Source: Cellvibrio zantedeschiae (lineage in GTDB: Bacteria; Pseudomonadota; Gammaproteobacteria; Pseudomonadales; Cellvibrionaceae). From it: a stretch of 64,000 bases of DNA. Below are positions 31,313 to 39,780 of this stretch, piece after piece. The stretch is from contig NZ_BMYZ01000001.1 in NCBI RefSeq assembly GCF_014652535.1, forward strand, positions 310,001 to 374,000. Direction: 5' to 3'. Below the pieces are notes generated by a model, which was given only the letters and a program-made list of their open reading frames with translations, made no database searches and was not told the origin of the DNA. Numbering within the stretch: the stretch's first letter is position 1; every line of letters begins with the position of its first letter. The position numbers were made by a program, and so were the translations under genes.

Positions 31313-32191
31313 ATGCAGCTCCTTAGTATTGTTATACCAACCAAAAATGAAGCTAAAGGATTAAAAATAATTTTACCTGAACTAAGAGGTTTATATCCTT
31401 CCTCTGAAATAATAGTGGTTAATGATGGATCTACTGATGAAACTAATAAGGTTGCAGAGCTATTTGACGTGAATATTATTAATCATCCATACAGCAAAGG
31501 TAATGGTGCAGCAATAAAAAGTGGGTTGAGGGTTGCAAAGGGCGATGTTATTGTCTGCATGGATGCAGATGGACAACATTTGCCACGAGACATAGAAAAA
31601 TTACTTAAAAAAATCGATCAAGGTTTTGATATGGTAGTGGGCGCCCGAAATAAAAAAGGACAAGCAAATATTGGGCGAGGGTTTGCTAATAAACTTTATA
31701 ATTATTTTGCAAGTTGGATGGTGGGGCATAAGGTTGAAGATTTGACATCTGGCTTCCGTGCAGTTAAATCTAATAAATTTCGCGAGTTTTTAACTCTATT
31801 ACCCAATAAATTTTCATACCCAACAACTATAACGATGAGTTTTTTTCGTGCAGGTTATTCAGTTGGTTATGTCTCCGTCGATGTTCAGTCTCGGTTGGCT
31901 GGAACACAAAGCCATATTCGTTTGTGGCAGGACGGTATAAGGTTTTTGCTCATTATATTTAAGATAGGTACTCTTTTCTCTCCCCTTAAACTCTTTTTTC
32001 CCATTAGCTTAAGCTTTTTTATAACGGCAGTTTTTTATTATGCGTACACCTTTATAGAAACTGGCCGCTTTACAAATATGTCTGCACTTCTATTTACAAC
32101 ATCGGTAATTGTGTTTTTGATGGGACTTATTTCCGAACAGATAACATCGCTTATCTATAAGGAAACGAATAGTTCCAGCGATAAGCGCTAA
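31313..32191 (+). CDS. DPM1-like family 2 glycosyltransferase
   Basis: Protein of 292 residues with an N-terminal GT2 domain (SIVIPTKNEA, VVNDGSTDET, CMDADGQHLP) of the dolichol-phosphate-mannose synthase type and two C-terminal hydrophobic segments. Such enzymes load a sugar onto a polyprenyl phosphate. That product is the donor used by GT-C enzymes, so it pairs logically with the gene upstream. ATG at 31313 fits the usual N-terminus (MQLLSIVIP); ATG at 31295 is an alternative. The sugar is unknown. Confidence 0.85.
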   Translation: MQLLSIVIPTKNEAKGLKIILPELRGLYPSSEIIVVNDGSTDETNKVAELFDVNIINHPYSKGNGAAIKSGLRVAKGDVIVCMDADGQHLPRDIEKLLKKIDQGFDMVVGARNKKGQANIGRGFANKLYNYFASWMVGHKVEDLTSGFRAVKSNKFREFLTLLPNKFSYPTTITMSFFRAGYSVGYVSVDVQSRLAGTQSHIRLWQDGIRFLLIIFKIGTLFSPLKLFFPISLSFFITAVFYYAYTFIETGRFTNMSALLFTTSVIVFLMGLISEQITSLIYKETNSSSDKR

Positions 32192-32199
32192 CCTTCCAA

Positions 32200-33348
32200 A
32201 TGAAACCCAAAAAAATACTGCATGTAACTAGAAACTTTCCACCCTTGATTGGCGGTATGGAAAAGCTAAACTTTAATATATTTCATGCATTAAATTCACA
32301 TTTCGAAGTTTCCGTCTCTGGTCCTACGGGAAGCTCCAGCTTTCATAAAGTATCAAGCTTTGTTGAGTTTCCTTCTGCACCTTTATGGTTTTATTTAATT
32401 TCAAGCTTGCTTAAAACATTACGGTTAGCTAGAAGTGAGCGCCCTAATATTGTTTTCTGTGGTAGTGGCGCAGCTATATTGGCGGGATATTTTTCTGCCA
32501 AACTTACAGGTGCGAAATTAGTTTGCTATCTACATGGGCTTGATATAGTTGCTAAAAGTATTGTTTATCAATTGATTTTTATACCGCTTATAAAAAAATC
32601 CGATTTACTACTTGTGAATAGTCGACACACATGTAATTTAGCTTTGAGGGCAGGTTTTGATTCTGGGAGAATAAAAATCCTTTCTCCTGGAACATTTATA
32701 CCTGAACATACGGATAGTCTTCATTTAAAGCGAAGCTTTTGTAAGAAATATAAACTTCAGGATGTTCCATTTTTATTAATTGCGGGAAGAATAACAAAAC
32801 GTAAAGGTATTGAAGAGTTTATTGTTCATGTAATGCAAAAATTGGTATCACAACATCCAGAATTAACGTTAGTCGTTATTGGTGATGAAGCATTACAGGC
32901 AATAAAACAGCACGATGGAGTAAAAGAAAAAATCGTCCAGCGAGTCTATGCGTTGGGGCTGCAGGATAATGTCAGGTTTCTAGGTGGTGTTGATGATCAA
33001 ACATTATCAGCAGCATTTTTTAGTGCAAAAATGTTAGTTTTTCCTGTGCTTGATTTAGCTAATGATGTTGAGGGGTTTGGTATGGTAGCGATAGAAGCAG
33101 CTGCCCATGGCCTATGCTCTGTAGGCTTTAGTGTTGGTGGCGTGCCTGACGCTATATCAACCGAGAAATCTGGCTGGCTAGTGGAGCCGGGACATTATGA
33201 TGAAATGAGGGACGTTATTTTAGATAAGCTTAAAGTAAATTCATTAGATAAAATAACCAGTGAAACATGCATAGATTTTGCTCGTGAATTTGAGTGGAAG
33301 AAATTTAACGAGAAATTGTATGCTGTTTTAAACGAGGAGACTGTATGA
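32200..33348 (+). CDS. Family 4 glycosyltransferase
   Basis: GT-B fold enzyme of 382 residues. The N-terminal half has the FPPLIGGMEK acceptor-side glycine loop. The C-terminal half has LLIAGRITKRKGIEEFI and the nucleotide-sugar motif EGFGMVAIEAAAHG with its Glu pair. Probably a cytoplasmic retaining transferase building a lipid-linked glycan. Donor and acceptor cannot be told from sequence. It begins 8 bases after the GT2 gene and overlaps the methyltransferase by 4 bases. Confidence 0.85.
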   Translation: MKPKKILHVTRNFPPLIGGMEKLNFNIFHALNSHFEVSVSGPTGSSSFHKVSSFVEFPSAPLWFYLISSLLKTLRLARSERPNIVFCGSGAAILAGYFSAKLTGAKLVCYLHGLDIVAKSIVYQLIFIPLIKKSDLLLVNSRHTCNLALRAGFDSGRIKILSPGTFIPEHTDSLHLKRSFCKKYKLQDVPFLLIAGRITKRKGIEEFIVHVMQKLVSQHPELTLVVIGDEALQAIKQHDGVKEKIVQRVYALGLQDNVRFLGGVDDQTLSAAFFSAKMLVFPVLDLANDVEGFGMVAIEAAAHGLCSVGFSVGGVPDAISTEKSGWLVEPGHYDEMRDVILDKLKVNSLDKITSETCIDFAREFEWKKFNEKLYAVLNEETV

Positions 33349-34100
33349 CTCTAGAGATGAAAGAGCGACGCCCTCATGCGGTATTAAATCTTGAGACGCG
33401 TTATTTAAAAGCAAAAAAGATAGAGTTGTTGATATCGTCTAATAGATTGAAAGAGCCTATAAGACTGTTGGAAGTTGGAACCGGATCAGGAGGCATAGCT
33501 TATTATTTTTCCAGCTTGTCAGATATAGAATATGAAGTAACAGCTGTAGATGTCAAAGACAATCGTTTAACGGAAGAGGGATTTGAATTTCAATTGGTTG
33601 AAGGAGTTGAGCTTCCTTATGATAATGAGTCATTTGATGTTGTAATATCTAATCACGTTATTGAACACGTTGGCGATTTAACCTCTCAGCTTGAACATTT
33701 GAGTGAGTTGAATCGAGTCCTCACAAAAAGCGGCATTGGTTATTTGGCTGTACCTAATCGATGGATGTTGGTTGAGCCGCACTATAAATTAATTTTCCTA
33801 AGCTGGTTGCCAAAATTTTTGAGATCGCCTTACCTAAGGCTTTTTGGAAAAGGCCATTATTACGATTGCGAACCGCTTCAAAAACATGAAATTGAATCTA
33901 TGTTTAAGAAAACAAATTTTGAGTTTAAAAATGTATGTGTGAGGGCTTTGAAATTAACTTTTGATATTGAAATGCCTAATTCATTACCTGCTCGGGTTAT
34001 AAAATATATACCGACTTTTATGATCGAGCTATTTACCCCTCTTATTCCTACTCTTATTTACACGATTCGAAAATCAGAAGAAAAAAAAAGGCTTAATTAG
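33345..34100 (+). CDS. SAM-dependent methyltransferase (class I, type 11)
   Basis: Protein of 251 residues with SAM motif I LLEVGTGSGG near residue 40 and LPYDNESFDVVISNHVIEH as motifs II-III. The setting suggests methylation of a sugar or lipid-linked intermediate, but the substrate is unknown. A run of nine A lies just before the stop, so slippage there would alter only the tail. Its last 8 bases overlap the 3' end of the gene on the other strand, marking the junction of two oppositely oriented groups. Confidence 0.8.
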   Translation: MTLEMKERRPHAVLNLETRYLKAKKIELLISSNRLKEPIRLLEVGTGSGGIAYYFSSLSDIEYEVTAVDVKDNRLTEEGFEFQLVEGVELPYDNESFDVVISNHVIEHVGDLTSQLEHLSELNRVLTKSGIGYLAVPNRWMLVEPHYKLIFLSWLPKFLRSPYLRLFGKGHYYDCEPLQKHEIESMFKKTNFEFKNVCVRALKLTFDIEMPNSLPARVIKYIPTFMIELFTPLIPTLIYTIRKSEEKKRLN

Positions 34101-35208
34101 CTTGCTGGATTACGATTCTATAAGTTGTTTCTAATTTTTTGCTCTGAGTCGCCCAATCTTCTATCAATAAATCTGGGTAAGAAGGTGTTTCAAGTTGTTT
34201 CGTGACAGCTGATACTAAGCTGTTGCAATCATCCGGCATGTAGCATTCATTTCTCGTACTTGAAAACAATTCTTGCATGTCACCGATACTTGCAACAACC
34301 ATAGGTATTTTGCAGGCTGCCATCTCATAAGCTTTTTGCGGAAAACTCAGCTGCCCATATTTCGTGTCTCTCAAGTAAACAATTCCTACATCTAATGAGC
34401 AGAATAATTCAGCTACTTTTTCGTGCGTCAGTTTTCCCAAGTAAAGTATTCTATCGTGAATTGGAACAGGGCATGTTGAATCAAGACTCCCTGCTACTAC
34501 GCATATTAGATTAGGATTTGTCTCCACTAGAATATTGAACGCGTTATAAACCGTCTCAATGCCTTTTTCTTTACTTAAACCGCCGGCGGTACCAACAATC
34601 AATGCGTCCAGAGGAAGGTTTAATAACTTTCGATTTTCGATTTTATTGCGAGGATAAAAAATAGATTGATTGATAGTGCTTGGTAAAGAAATTACTTCAG
34701 TATCTAAGGGTGTAATAGTTTTAATGTGGCTGCTCAATGATTTGGATACACAACTAATTGCTGCAGACTTTCTTAGTGCTTTCTTATAAAGCATTTTTAC
34801 AAAAGGGATTTTGGCCAAACCAAAAGTTTCAAAATCATCGTATAGATCAGCCGCATAAGTACATCCCATTTTTTTTGCGACCCATTGACCCAGGATAACG
34901 TGTAAGCAATCCGATGCTCCTACAATAATATCGGGCTTAAATTGATAGGCAATTTTTAAAAGATCAAAAGGAAAGAGGAATAATGATTGCCGATATTTTC
35001 CCGCTGAAATACCTATCCAACGAAGGCTACCTGAATCCGTATGGTGAAATTCATCTTTAGATGTGCATTCGCGATAGCTTAAACATACACCTAAAACATG
35101 GTTGCCTAATTTTGCAAGTTGAAATGGTTGTTCATAAAGACGTGCGTAGCGATCTTCAATAACATCATGTCCCATGTATTGCCGTTTGCATAAATAAAGA
35201 ATGCGCAT
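34093..35208 (-). CDS. Family 4 glycosyltransferase
   Basis: GT-B glycosyltransferase of 371 residues. GTAGGLSKEKGIETVYNAF and the late YEMAACKIPMVVASIGDMQELF are the donor-site motifs. ATG at 35208 (MRILYLCKRQYMGHD) is preferred over an upstream start that would run into glf. It follows glf by one base, so it may use the sugar made by Glf, but galactofuranosyl activity is only a guess from position. Confidence 0.82.
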   Translation of the reverse strand: MRILYLCKRQYMGHDVIEDRYARLYEQPFQLAKLGNHVLGVCLSYRECTSKDEFHHTDSGSLRWIGISAGKYRQSLFLFPFDLLKIAYQFKPDIIVGASDCLHVILGQWVAKKMGCTYAADLYDDFETFGLAKIPFVKMLYKKALRKSAAISCVSKSLSSHIKTITPLDTEVISLPSTINQSIFYPRNKIENRKLLNLPLDALIVGTAGGLSKEKGIETVYNAFNILVETNPNLICVVAGSLDSTCPVPIHDRILYLGKLTHEKVAELFCSLDVGIVYLRDTKYGQLSFPQKAYEMAACKIPMVVASIGDMQELFSSTRNECYMPDDCNSLVSAVTKQLETPSYPDLLIEDWATQSKKLETTYRIVIQQAN

Positions 35209-35209
35209 A

Positions 35210-36328
35210 TTAATTTTTAAACCGATCAATTAGTTTTTCAGAGGCTGATAATGCAGCTCCTACAACTTGATCCATGTTGTAATAACGATACTGGGCTAAT
35301 CGGCCAACAAACGTTACATTATTTTCATTTTTTGCAAGAGTCTCGTATCGTTTAAAAATCGCCTCATTTGCATCATTAGGAATTGGGTAATAAGGATCGC
35401 CATCTGATTGCGGGTATTCTTTGACTGTGGATGAGCCCGAGTGTTGTTGCCCTGTTAAATGTTTAAATTCAGTAATGCGAGTATATTCATAATCATTAGG
35501 ATAATTTATTGTGCCGACAGATTGTAATTTGTCTGTATTAGTAAAGTGCTCATGTTCAAATCGCAAGGATCTATAAGGAAGCTTCCCAAAGCAATAATTA
35601 AAGTATTCATCGATTGGGCCAGTGTAAACAACGTGATGATCTGAATACGTAGATTTTACATCACTAAAACTTACACCTATTTTCAATTCAATGTTTGGAT
35701 GGCTTAACATAGATTCGAACATTTTCGAGTAGCCTCTCAAGGGCATTGCTTGATATTCGTCAGTAAAATAACGATCATCTGTATTAGTCCGTACGGGAAT
35801 GCGAGCAGCAACACCCGCTTTTAATTGTGAGGGATCCACTCCCCATTGCTTTTTTGTGTAATTTAGAAAAAATTTTTCATACAAGTCTATACCCACGCTG
35901 TTTAGGACAACATCTTCGCTGGTTCGTATTTTTTCGCGTGGTTCTCGCACTCTTTCAAGGTATTTAGCTGCTTCAATTTCGTTTAAATTCAAGTTATATA
36001 ATTGATTTAGAGTATCTCGATTGATAGGGAAGGGATACTGCTCTCCGTTTACAACACTAAGAACACGGTGTTCATATGGGCGCCATTCGGTAAAGTTCGA
36101 CAGATATTTAAATATACGCTCGCTATTGGTGTGAAAAATATGTGGGCCATAGTTATGAATTAATAAACCATTTTGGTCATAAGAATCATATGCATTGCCG
36201 CCTATATGATTGCGTTTGTCGATAATAATAACATTATGACCAGACGCCGCTAATTCGCGAGCAATAACACAGCCCGAAAAGCCTGAGCCAACAATGAGAA
36301 TATCTGTTGTTTTAATCTGGATGCTCAT
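35210..36328 (-). CDS. glf: UDP-galactopyranose mutase
   Basis: FAD enzyme of 372 residues that converts UDP-galactopyranose to UDP-galactofuranose in the cytoplasm. The N-terminal dinucleotide loop is ILIVGSGFSGCVIA; IGGNAYD, NYGPHIFHT and the YTKKQWG motif are characteristic. PLRGYSKMFESML and the late GRLAQYRYYNMDQVVGAAL complete the FAD site. Its presence predicts galactofuranose in the glycan made here. The start shares one base with the stop of the upstream GT2. Confidence 0.96.
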   Translation of the reverse strand: MSIQIKTTDILIVGSGFSGCVIARELAASGHNVIIIDKRNHIGGNAYDSYDQNGLLIHNYGPHIFHTNSERIFKYLSNFTEWRPYEHRVLSVVNGEQYPFPINRDTLNQLYNLNLNEIEAAKYLERVREPREKIRTSEDVVLNSVGIDLYEKFFLNYTKKQWGVDPSQLKAGVAARIPVRTNTDDRYFTDEYQAMPLRGYSKMFESMLSHPNIELKIGVSFSDVKSTYSDHHVVYTGPIDEYFNYCFGKLPYRSLRFEHEHFTNTDKLQSVGTINYPNDYEYTRITEFKHLTGQQHSGSSTVKEYPQSDGDPYYPIPNDANEAIFKRYETLAKNENNVTFVGRLAQYRYYNMDQVVGAALSASEKLIDRFKN

Positions 36329-37371
36329 TAGGCACTTAGCCCCATACGTCGTAATATTTTGAATGCTTCCGAATTATAGTTCAGCTTAAGGACTGAGAGC
36401 GCAAATACATCAAAATTCATCAAGCTACTCGGTTTTATCCACGTTAGTAGATGGGAGGAAAAATATTTTTTTCTCATCTCTCCTCCCAAAGGGGCTGCGC
36501 GAATGCATGCACGAATCCATTGGCTGGCGACAATCGAATTAAATTCTGATGATTTTTTTTCACACAATAAAAAAGTAAGCCACTCTTCAATTAGCTCTAA
36601 TTCTCTAAGAGTGCAAATGGACTGAGGTGCCCTAATTGTATTATGAACTAAAGCTTGCTGTTCAGTAGGAAAAACCCCAATACTTTGTAAAGCGTTCACT
36701 CGAATCTGTCTTGTGATTAATTCCATTCTTTCTTTTTTTGCTTGAGTTGCTTGGGATGAATGTCTTCGATAATTTAACAGGGGCTCCGGTATGTTGTTGA
36801 ATTTATATTTTTTAATTGCTCTAGAGAAAAAGTCATAATCTTCTGCTAAGTTGAACTCTTCTCTATAAGGAAAATCGTCAAACACCTCTCTTCTCGCCAT
36901 GATAGTTGGATGACAAATAGTGTTTTGAAAAAGAAGCGATGCTTCGAGTGCTTGGTGAGACGTTGGCCATCGGGTTATTCGAGGCGCTCCTTGGCCAAAC
37001 TCTTTAAACCAAGTCCCGCATAAGTCAACGTTATTTTCTGATAGAAATTTGACTTGCCTTTCCAGCCTTTGAGGGTGCGCTACGTCGTCTGCATCCATCC
37101 TTGCGATAAATTTTCCTTGAGCTTCAGCTATTGAACGATTCAATGAATAAACAATTCCGTTATTACACGGTTCGTTTATTATTTTGATGCTGGCGCTTTT
37201 CAGTGTGATGGTTTTTATTATTTTGAGGCTGTCGTCTTGTGATCCGTCGTTGAACACGAGTATTTCAAAATTATTGTAAGTTTGTTCAAGTATGCTATTA
37301 ATGGATTTAGCAATCCATTTTTCGGCATTGAAACAAGGGATAATCACTGAAATTAGGGGGGGGGTACGCAT
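36328..37371 (-). CDS. Family 2 glycosyltransferase with poly-C tract at its start
   Basis: Protein of 347 residues with an inverting GT-A domain at the N-terminus: ISVIIPCFNAEKWI, VFNDGSQDDS and the metal-binding ARMDADD, then LAEDYDFFSRA. The C-terminal ~120 residues are not assigned. Codons 3-6 lie in nine consecutive C (plus-strand G run 37356-37364). Gain or loss of one base would put nearly the whole protein out of frame, so expression may switch on and off. The printed sequence is in the on frame. Acceptor and donor are unknown. Confidence 0.88.
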   Translation of the reverse strand: MRTPPLISVIIPCFNAEKWIAKSINSILEQTYNNFEILVFNDGSQDDSLKIIKTITLKSASIKIINEPCNNGIVYSLNRSIAEAQGKFIARMDADDVAHPQRLERQVKFLSENNVDLCGTWFKEFGQGAPRITRWPTSHQALEASLLFQNTICHPTIMARREVFDDFPYREEFNLAEDYDFFSRAIKKYKFNNIPEPLLNYRRHSSQATQAKKERMELITRQIRVNALQSIGVFPTEQQALVHNTIRAPQSICTLRELELIEEWLTFLLCEKKSSEFNSIVASQWIRACIRAAPLGGEMRKKYFSSHLLTWIKPSSLMNFDVFALSVLKLNYNSEAFKILRRMGLSA

Positions 37372-37378
37372 TTTCGAG

Positions 37379-38338
37379 TTATTCGCTTAAGAGTTTTTTG
37401 AGATTTCGATCTATTTCATCCATTACTTGTTGATCTAGGGTTTGGTCAAACTTTCTGGCAAATAATTTTTCTGTTGATGCGCTGCTTATTTCAGCTATAT
37501 CTTTTATCAAGAACGTTTTCGGTGATAAATCATTAGCTTTGTCCCAGCTTAGATAAACTATTTTGGGCTTTATAGCGGTTGTGTTATTTTCACATATGTT
37601 CACTAAGGCTGTTTGAAAAAACAATTCATCAGGAATTAAGGCATCTTTAAAAAAATTGCTGAAATTTGGATTTTTTTCAACAAAAGAAATGATCTTTTTC
37701 AGCGATATAGTGCGTAGTGCCCACCATTGAGAGCCGCCAAAAAAATCAACTTTTTTTAAGAGTTTCTTCTTTATGAAAATCTTTGATAATAATAATAAGT
37801 AAATTATTTTTTTATCTGACAAGGCTTTCCTGACTAATTTTAGCACGTTTTTAAGAATGCCTCTCGGCCTAAATGTAAACAACGTCGGGAGATAAATGAA
37901 GTCATTTCGTAGGCCCGAGAAATTTATTTTATAGGCTTGTATTCTATATATATATTTTTGGGGCCACGCCTCTTTAATTGGCTTGCAGTCTATAAAGTCA
38001 TAATTTTCATTTTTTCGGAAAAAAGTTTTTATTTCGTCATTGTTGCGAATAGGGTAGTCCTGCCCGCTGATTAATATAACATGGCCATGTCTGCTGTGTT
38101 TTATGACTTCTCTTATGCAACTTAATGTAGCTTCTACAATTGAAAAGTCCCCCCAGCAACAGGGGGTTCTATTTTTTACAAAAAAGACCCTTTCACTTTC
38201 CTCCAAAAAATCTGCTATTGCTGAATTCAAATCAACGTGAACATATATGTACACGTCGTCCGAGACCAATTTTCGAATCAGTCTTTTGACTTGATCTGGA
38301 TTTTTATGAGCAAGTATTATGTATATTATTTCATGCAT
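37379..38338 (-). CDS. GT14-like core-2/I-branching type glycosyltransferase
   Basis: Protein of about 319 residues with motifs of the branching beta-1,6-GlcNAc transferase/xylosyltransferase family: YIILAHKNPDQV at the N-terminus, YVHVDLNS, CCWGDFSIVEA, ILISGQDYPIRNNDEI, GSQWWALR and PDELFFQTAL. Bacterial members occur in surface-glycan loci. The start is uncertain; ATG at 38338 fits the domain, while a TTG at 38377 would add 13 basic residues. It lies 7 bases upstream of the GT2 with the poly-C tract. Confidence 0.82.
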   Translation of the reverse strand: MHEIIYIILAHKNPDQVKRLIRKLVSDDVYIYVHVDLNSAIADFLEESERVFFVKNRTPCCWGDFSIVEATLSCIREVIKHSRHGHVILISGQDYPIRNNDEIKTFFRKNENYDFIDCKPIKEAWPQKYIYRIQAYKINFSGLRNDFIYLPTLFTFRPRGILKNVLKLVRKALSDKKIIYLLLLSKIFIKKKLLKKVDFFGGSQWWALRTISLKKIISFVEKNPNFSNFFKDALIPDELFFQTALVNICENNTTAIKPKIVYLSWDKANDLSPKTFLIKDIAEISSASTEKLFARKFDQTLDQQVMDEIDRNLKKLLSE

Positions 38339-38400
38339 ATTTTTCGTTGCAGTACTTTTGGGGCGAAGCTTTTTCAAAAAATTGCTTTCAAAACGAGACC

Positions 38401-39780
38401 TTATGGCCTGAAAAAAATTGTCCTAACGTAGTCCTGATAAGTAAGTGCCAGTTGTTTAGCCGCTTCATAGGGCCATTTCCAATTATTATACAGTAATTGA
38501 ACAATACCTTGAGTGAGAATTAGAAACCCTAAATTTGGGCTGGTTGCTTGCGTGGCTATAAGAATGCTTGCAGCTAATATGGTAGTGCCAGATATTAATG
38601 AGGATGCAAGGAAAGGGGTTGTATTGAGAGTGGTTAGATATGTAGCTGCCAGTGAATGATGTAGCTCCAAAAGCATAATCACCGAAAGCGCAACAAGCCA
38701 ATTTATGGGGATAAGATGCGCGTTGCTTTTGAGCAAACTCAATAGCACATCTCCAAACGCTACTATGCACGTTGCGCCTGCCGCGAATACTGTCAAAGAT
38801 AATATTTGCGATGAGATATAAAGTTCTTTTATATTTTGCTGCCGTCCTTGGGTTTGTAGGCGGTTAATGTGTGGCAATTGTAGTGTAAATATCATGGTTG
38901 TTAGCGCACTTATAAGTCCGAGAACCTGAAGGGTTAAACCATAAGCTGCTGTTATTTGAAGACCCATTGTGGCGCTGACGACAAAAAAATTCCCTCTTAG
39001 TATCAAGTAACTTCCTAGCTGAGCAAATCCTAATTTTTTGGAGGAGTGCCATAAAATCATAGTGTACTCAGGTACTTTAAAGAGATTTCTTTTTGCAGAA
39101 CGAGTGGCGTTATAATTTTTTGAATTAAAAAAGTGCGCGTATAAACACCGTGAAACCAAGCAGGAGAATAAGCTCGCGATTGCTAGCCCGTTTAGCCCTA
39201 GGCCATACTGTAGAAGTGGAATTGCTACAATAATGGAGGTTAATCTGCTTGCAATTATAATTTTATTTGCTTTAGATTGTTCCCCTCTGCCAGTGAGTAA
39301 CCCATTGTAGTAACCAAAGTACAGGTTAATAGAAATGCTTAATGCATATACGCACCATGATTGAAGTGTTTTGAGATCATCAATGCCCGAGTTTGCGTGG
39401 CTTATGAAGACATACCCTACGATCAATAGTATTGCAGAAGCAATTATAGCGATAATCCGATATATATATTTTGATGCTGCTATAAAGTCATGAAGTAGAT
39501 TCACGTCAATTGTTTCAGTGCTTTTTCTGGGGACTCCTTCAATTAATATCTCTTTAGCACCTGCGTAAATATAAGCAGCTTGCCGAGCAATTGTGGGCTG
39601 AAAACCAAATTCGGCTAATTGAGCCAATCCCCCAATAGTTAAAAATATGTACCAAAGGCCAATCTCTCCTTCGCTCATATATTTTAAAACGAAAGGTAAT
39701 AGTATTAGGCTCAAACCAAAGTTGGAGAAGTGCGCCATCCCACCCCAAAAAATCTCTTTTTTTGATATTTTAGCGTTCAT
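38401..39780 (-). CDS. wzx: Wzx-like polysaccharide flippase (MOP superfamily)
   Basis: Protein of 459 residues with about twelve hydrophobic segments and few charges between them, as in O-antigen and capsule flippases. IGLWYIFLTIGGLAQLAEFG at the second and third helices is a common pattern. It would flip an undecaprenyl-linked oligosaccharide to the periplasm. It overlaps the sugar reductase gene upstream by 4 bases. A flippase implies a lipid-linked repeat made by the surrounding transferases. Sequence is too variable to name the substrate. Confidence 0.82.
   Translation of the reverse strand: MNAKISKKEIFWGGMAHFSNFGLSLILLPFVLKYMSEGEIGLWYIFLTIGGLAQLAEFGFQPTIARQAAYIYAGAKEILIEGVPRKSTETIDVNLLHDFIAASKYIYRIIAIIASAILLIVGYVFISHANSGIDDLKTLQSWCVYALSISINLYFGYYNGLLTGRGEQSKANKIIIASRLTSIIVAIPLLQYGLGLNGLAIASLFSCLVSRCLYAHFFNSKNYNATRSAKRNLFKVPEYTMILWHSSKKLGFAQLGSYLILRGNFFVVSATMGLQITAAYGLTLQVLGLISALTTMIFTLQLPHINRLQTQGRQQNIKELYISSQILSLTVFAAGATCIVAFGDVLLSLLKSNAHLIPINWLVALSVIMLLELHHSLAATYLTTLNTTPFLASSLISGTTILAASILIATQATSPNLGFLILTQGIVQLLYNNWKWPYEAAKQLALTYQDYVRTIFFRP

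Noticed and set aside
34081-34089. A9 run in the methyltransferase as a phase switch
   Set aside because: It lies a few codons before the stop, so slippage would change only the tail, and A-runs are common in this AT-rich region.
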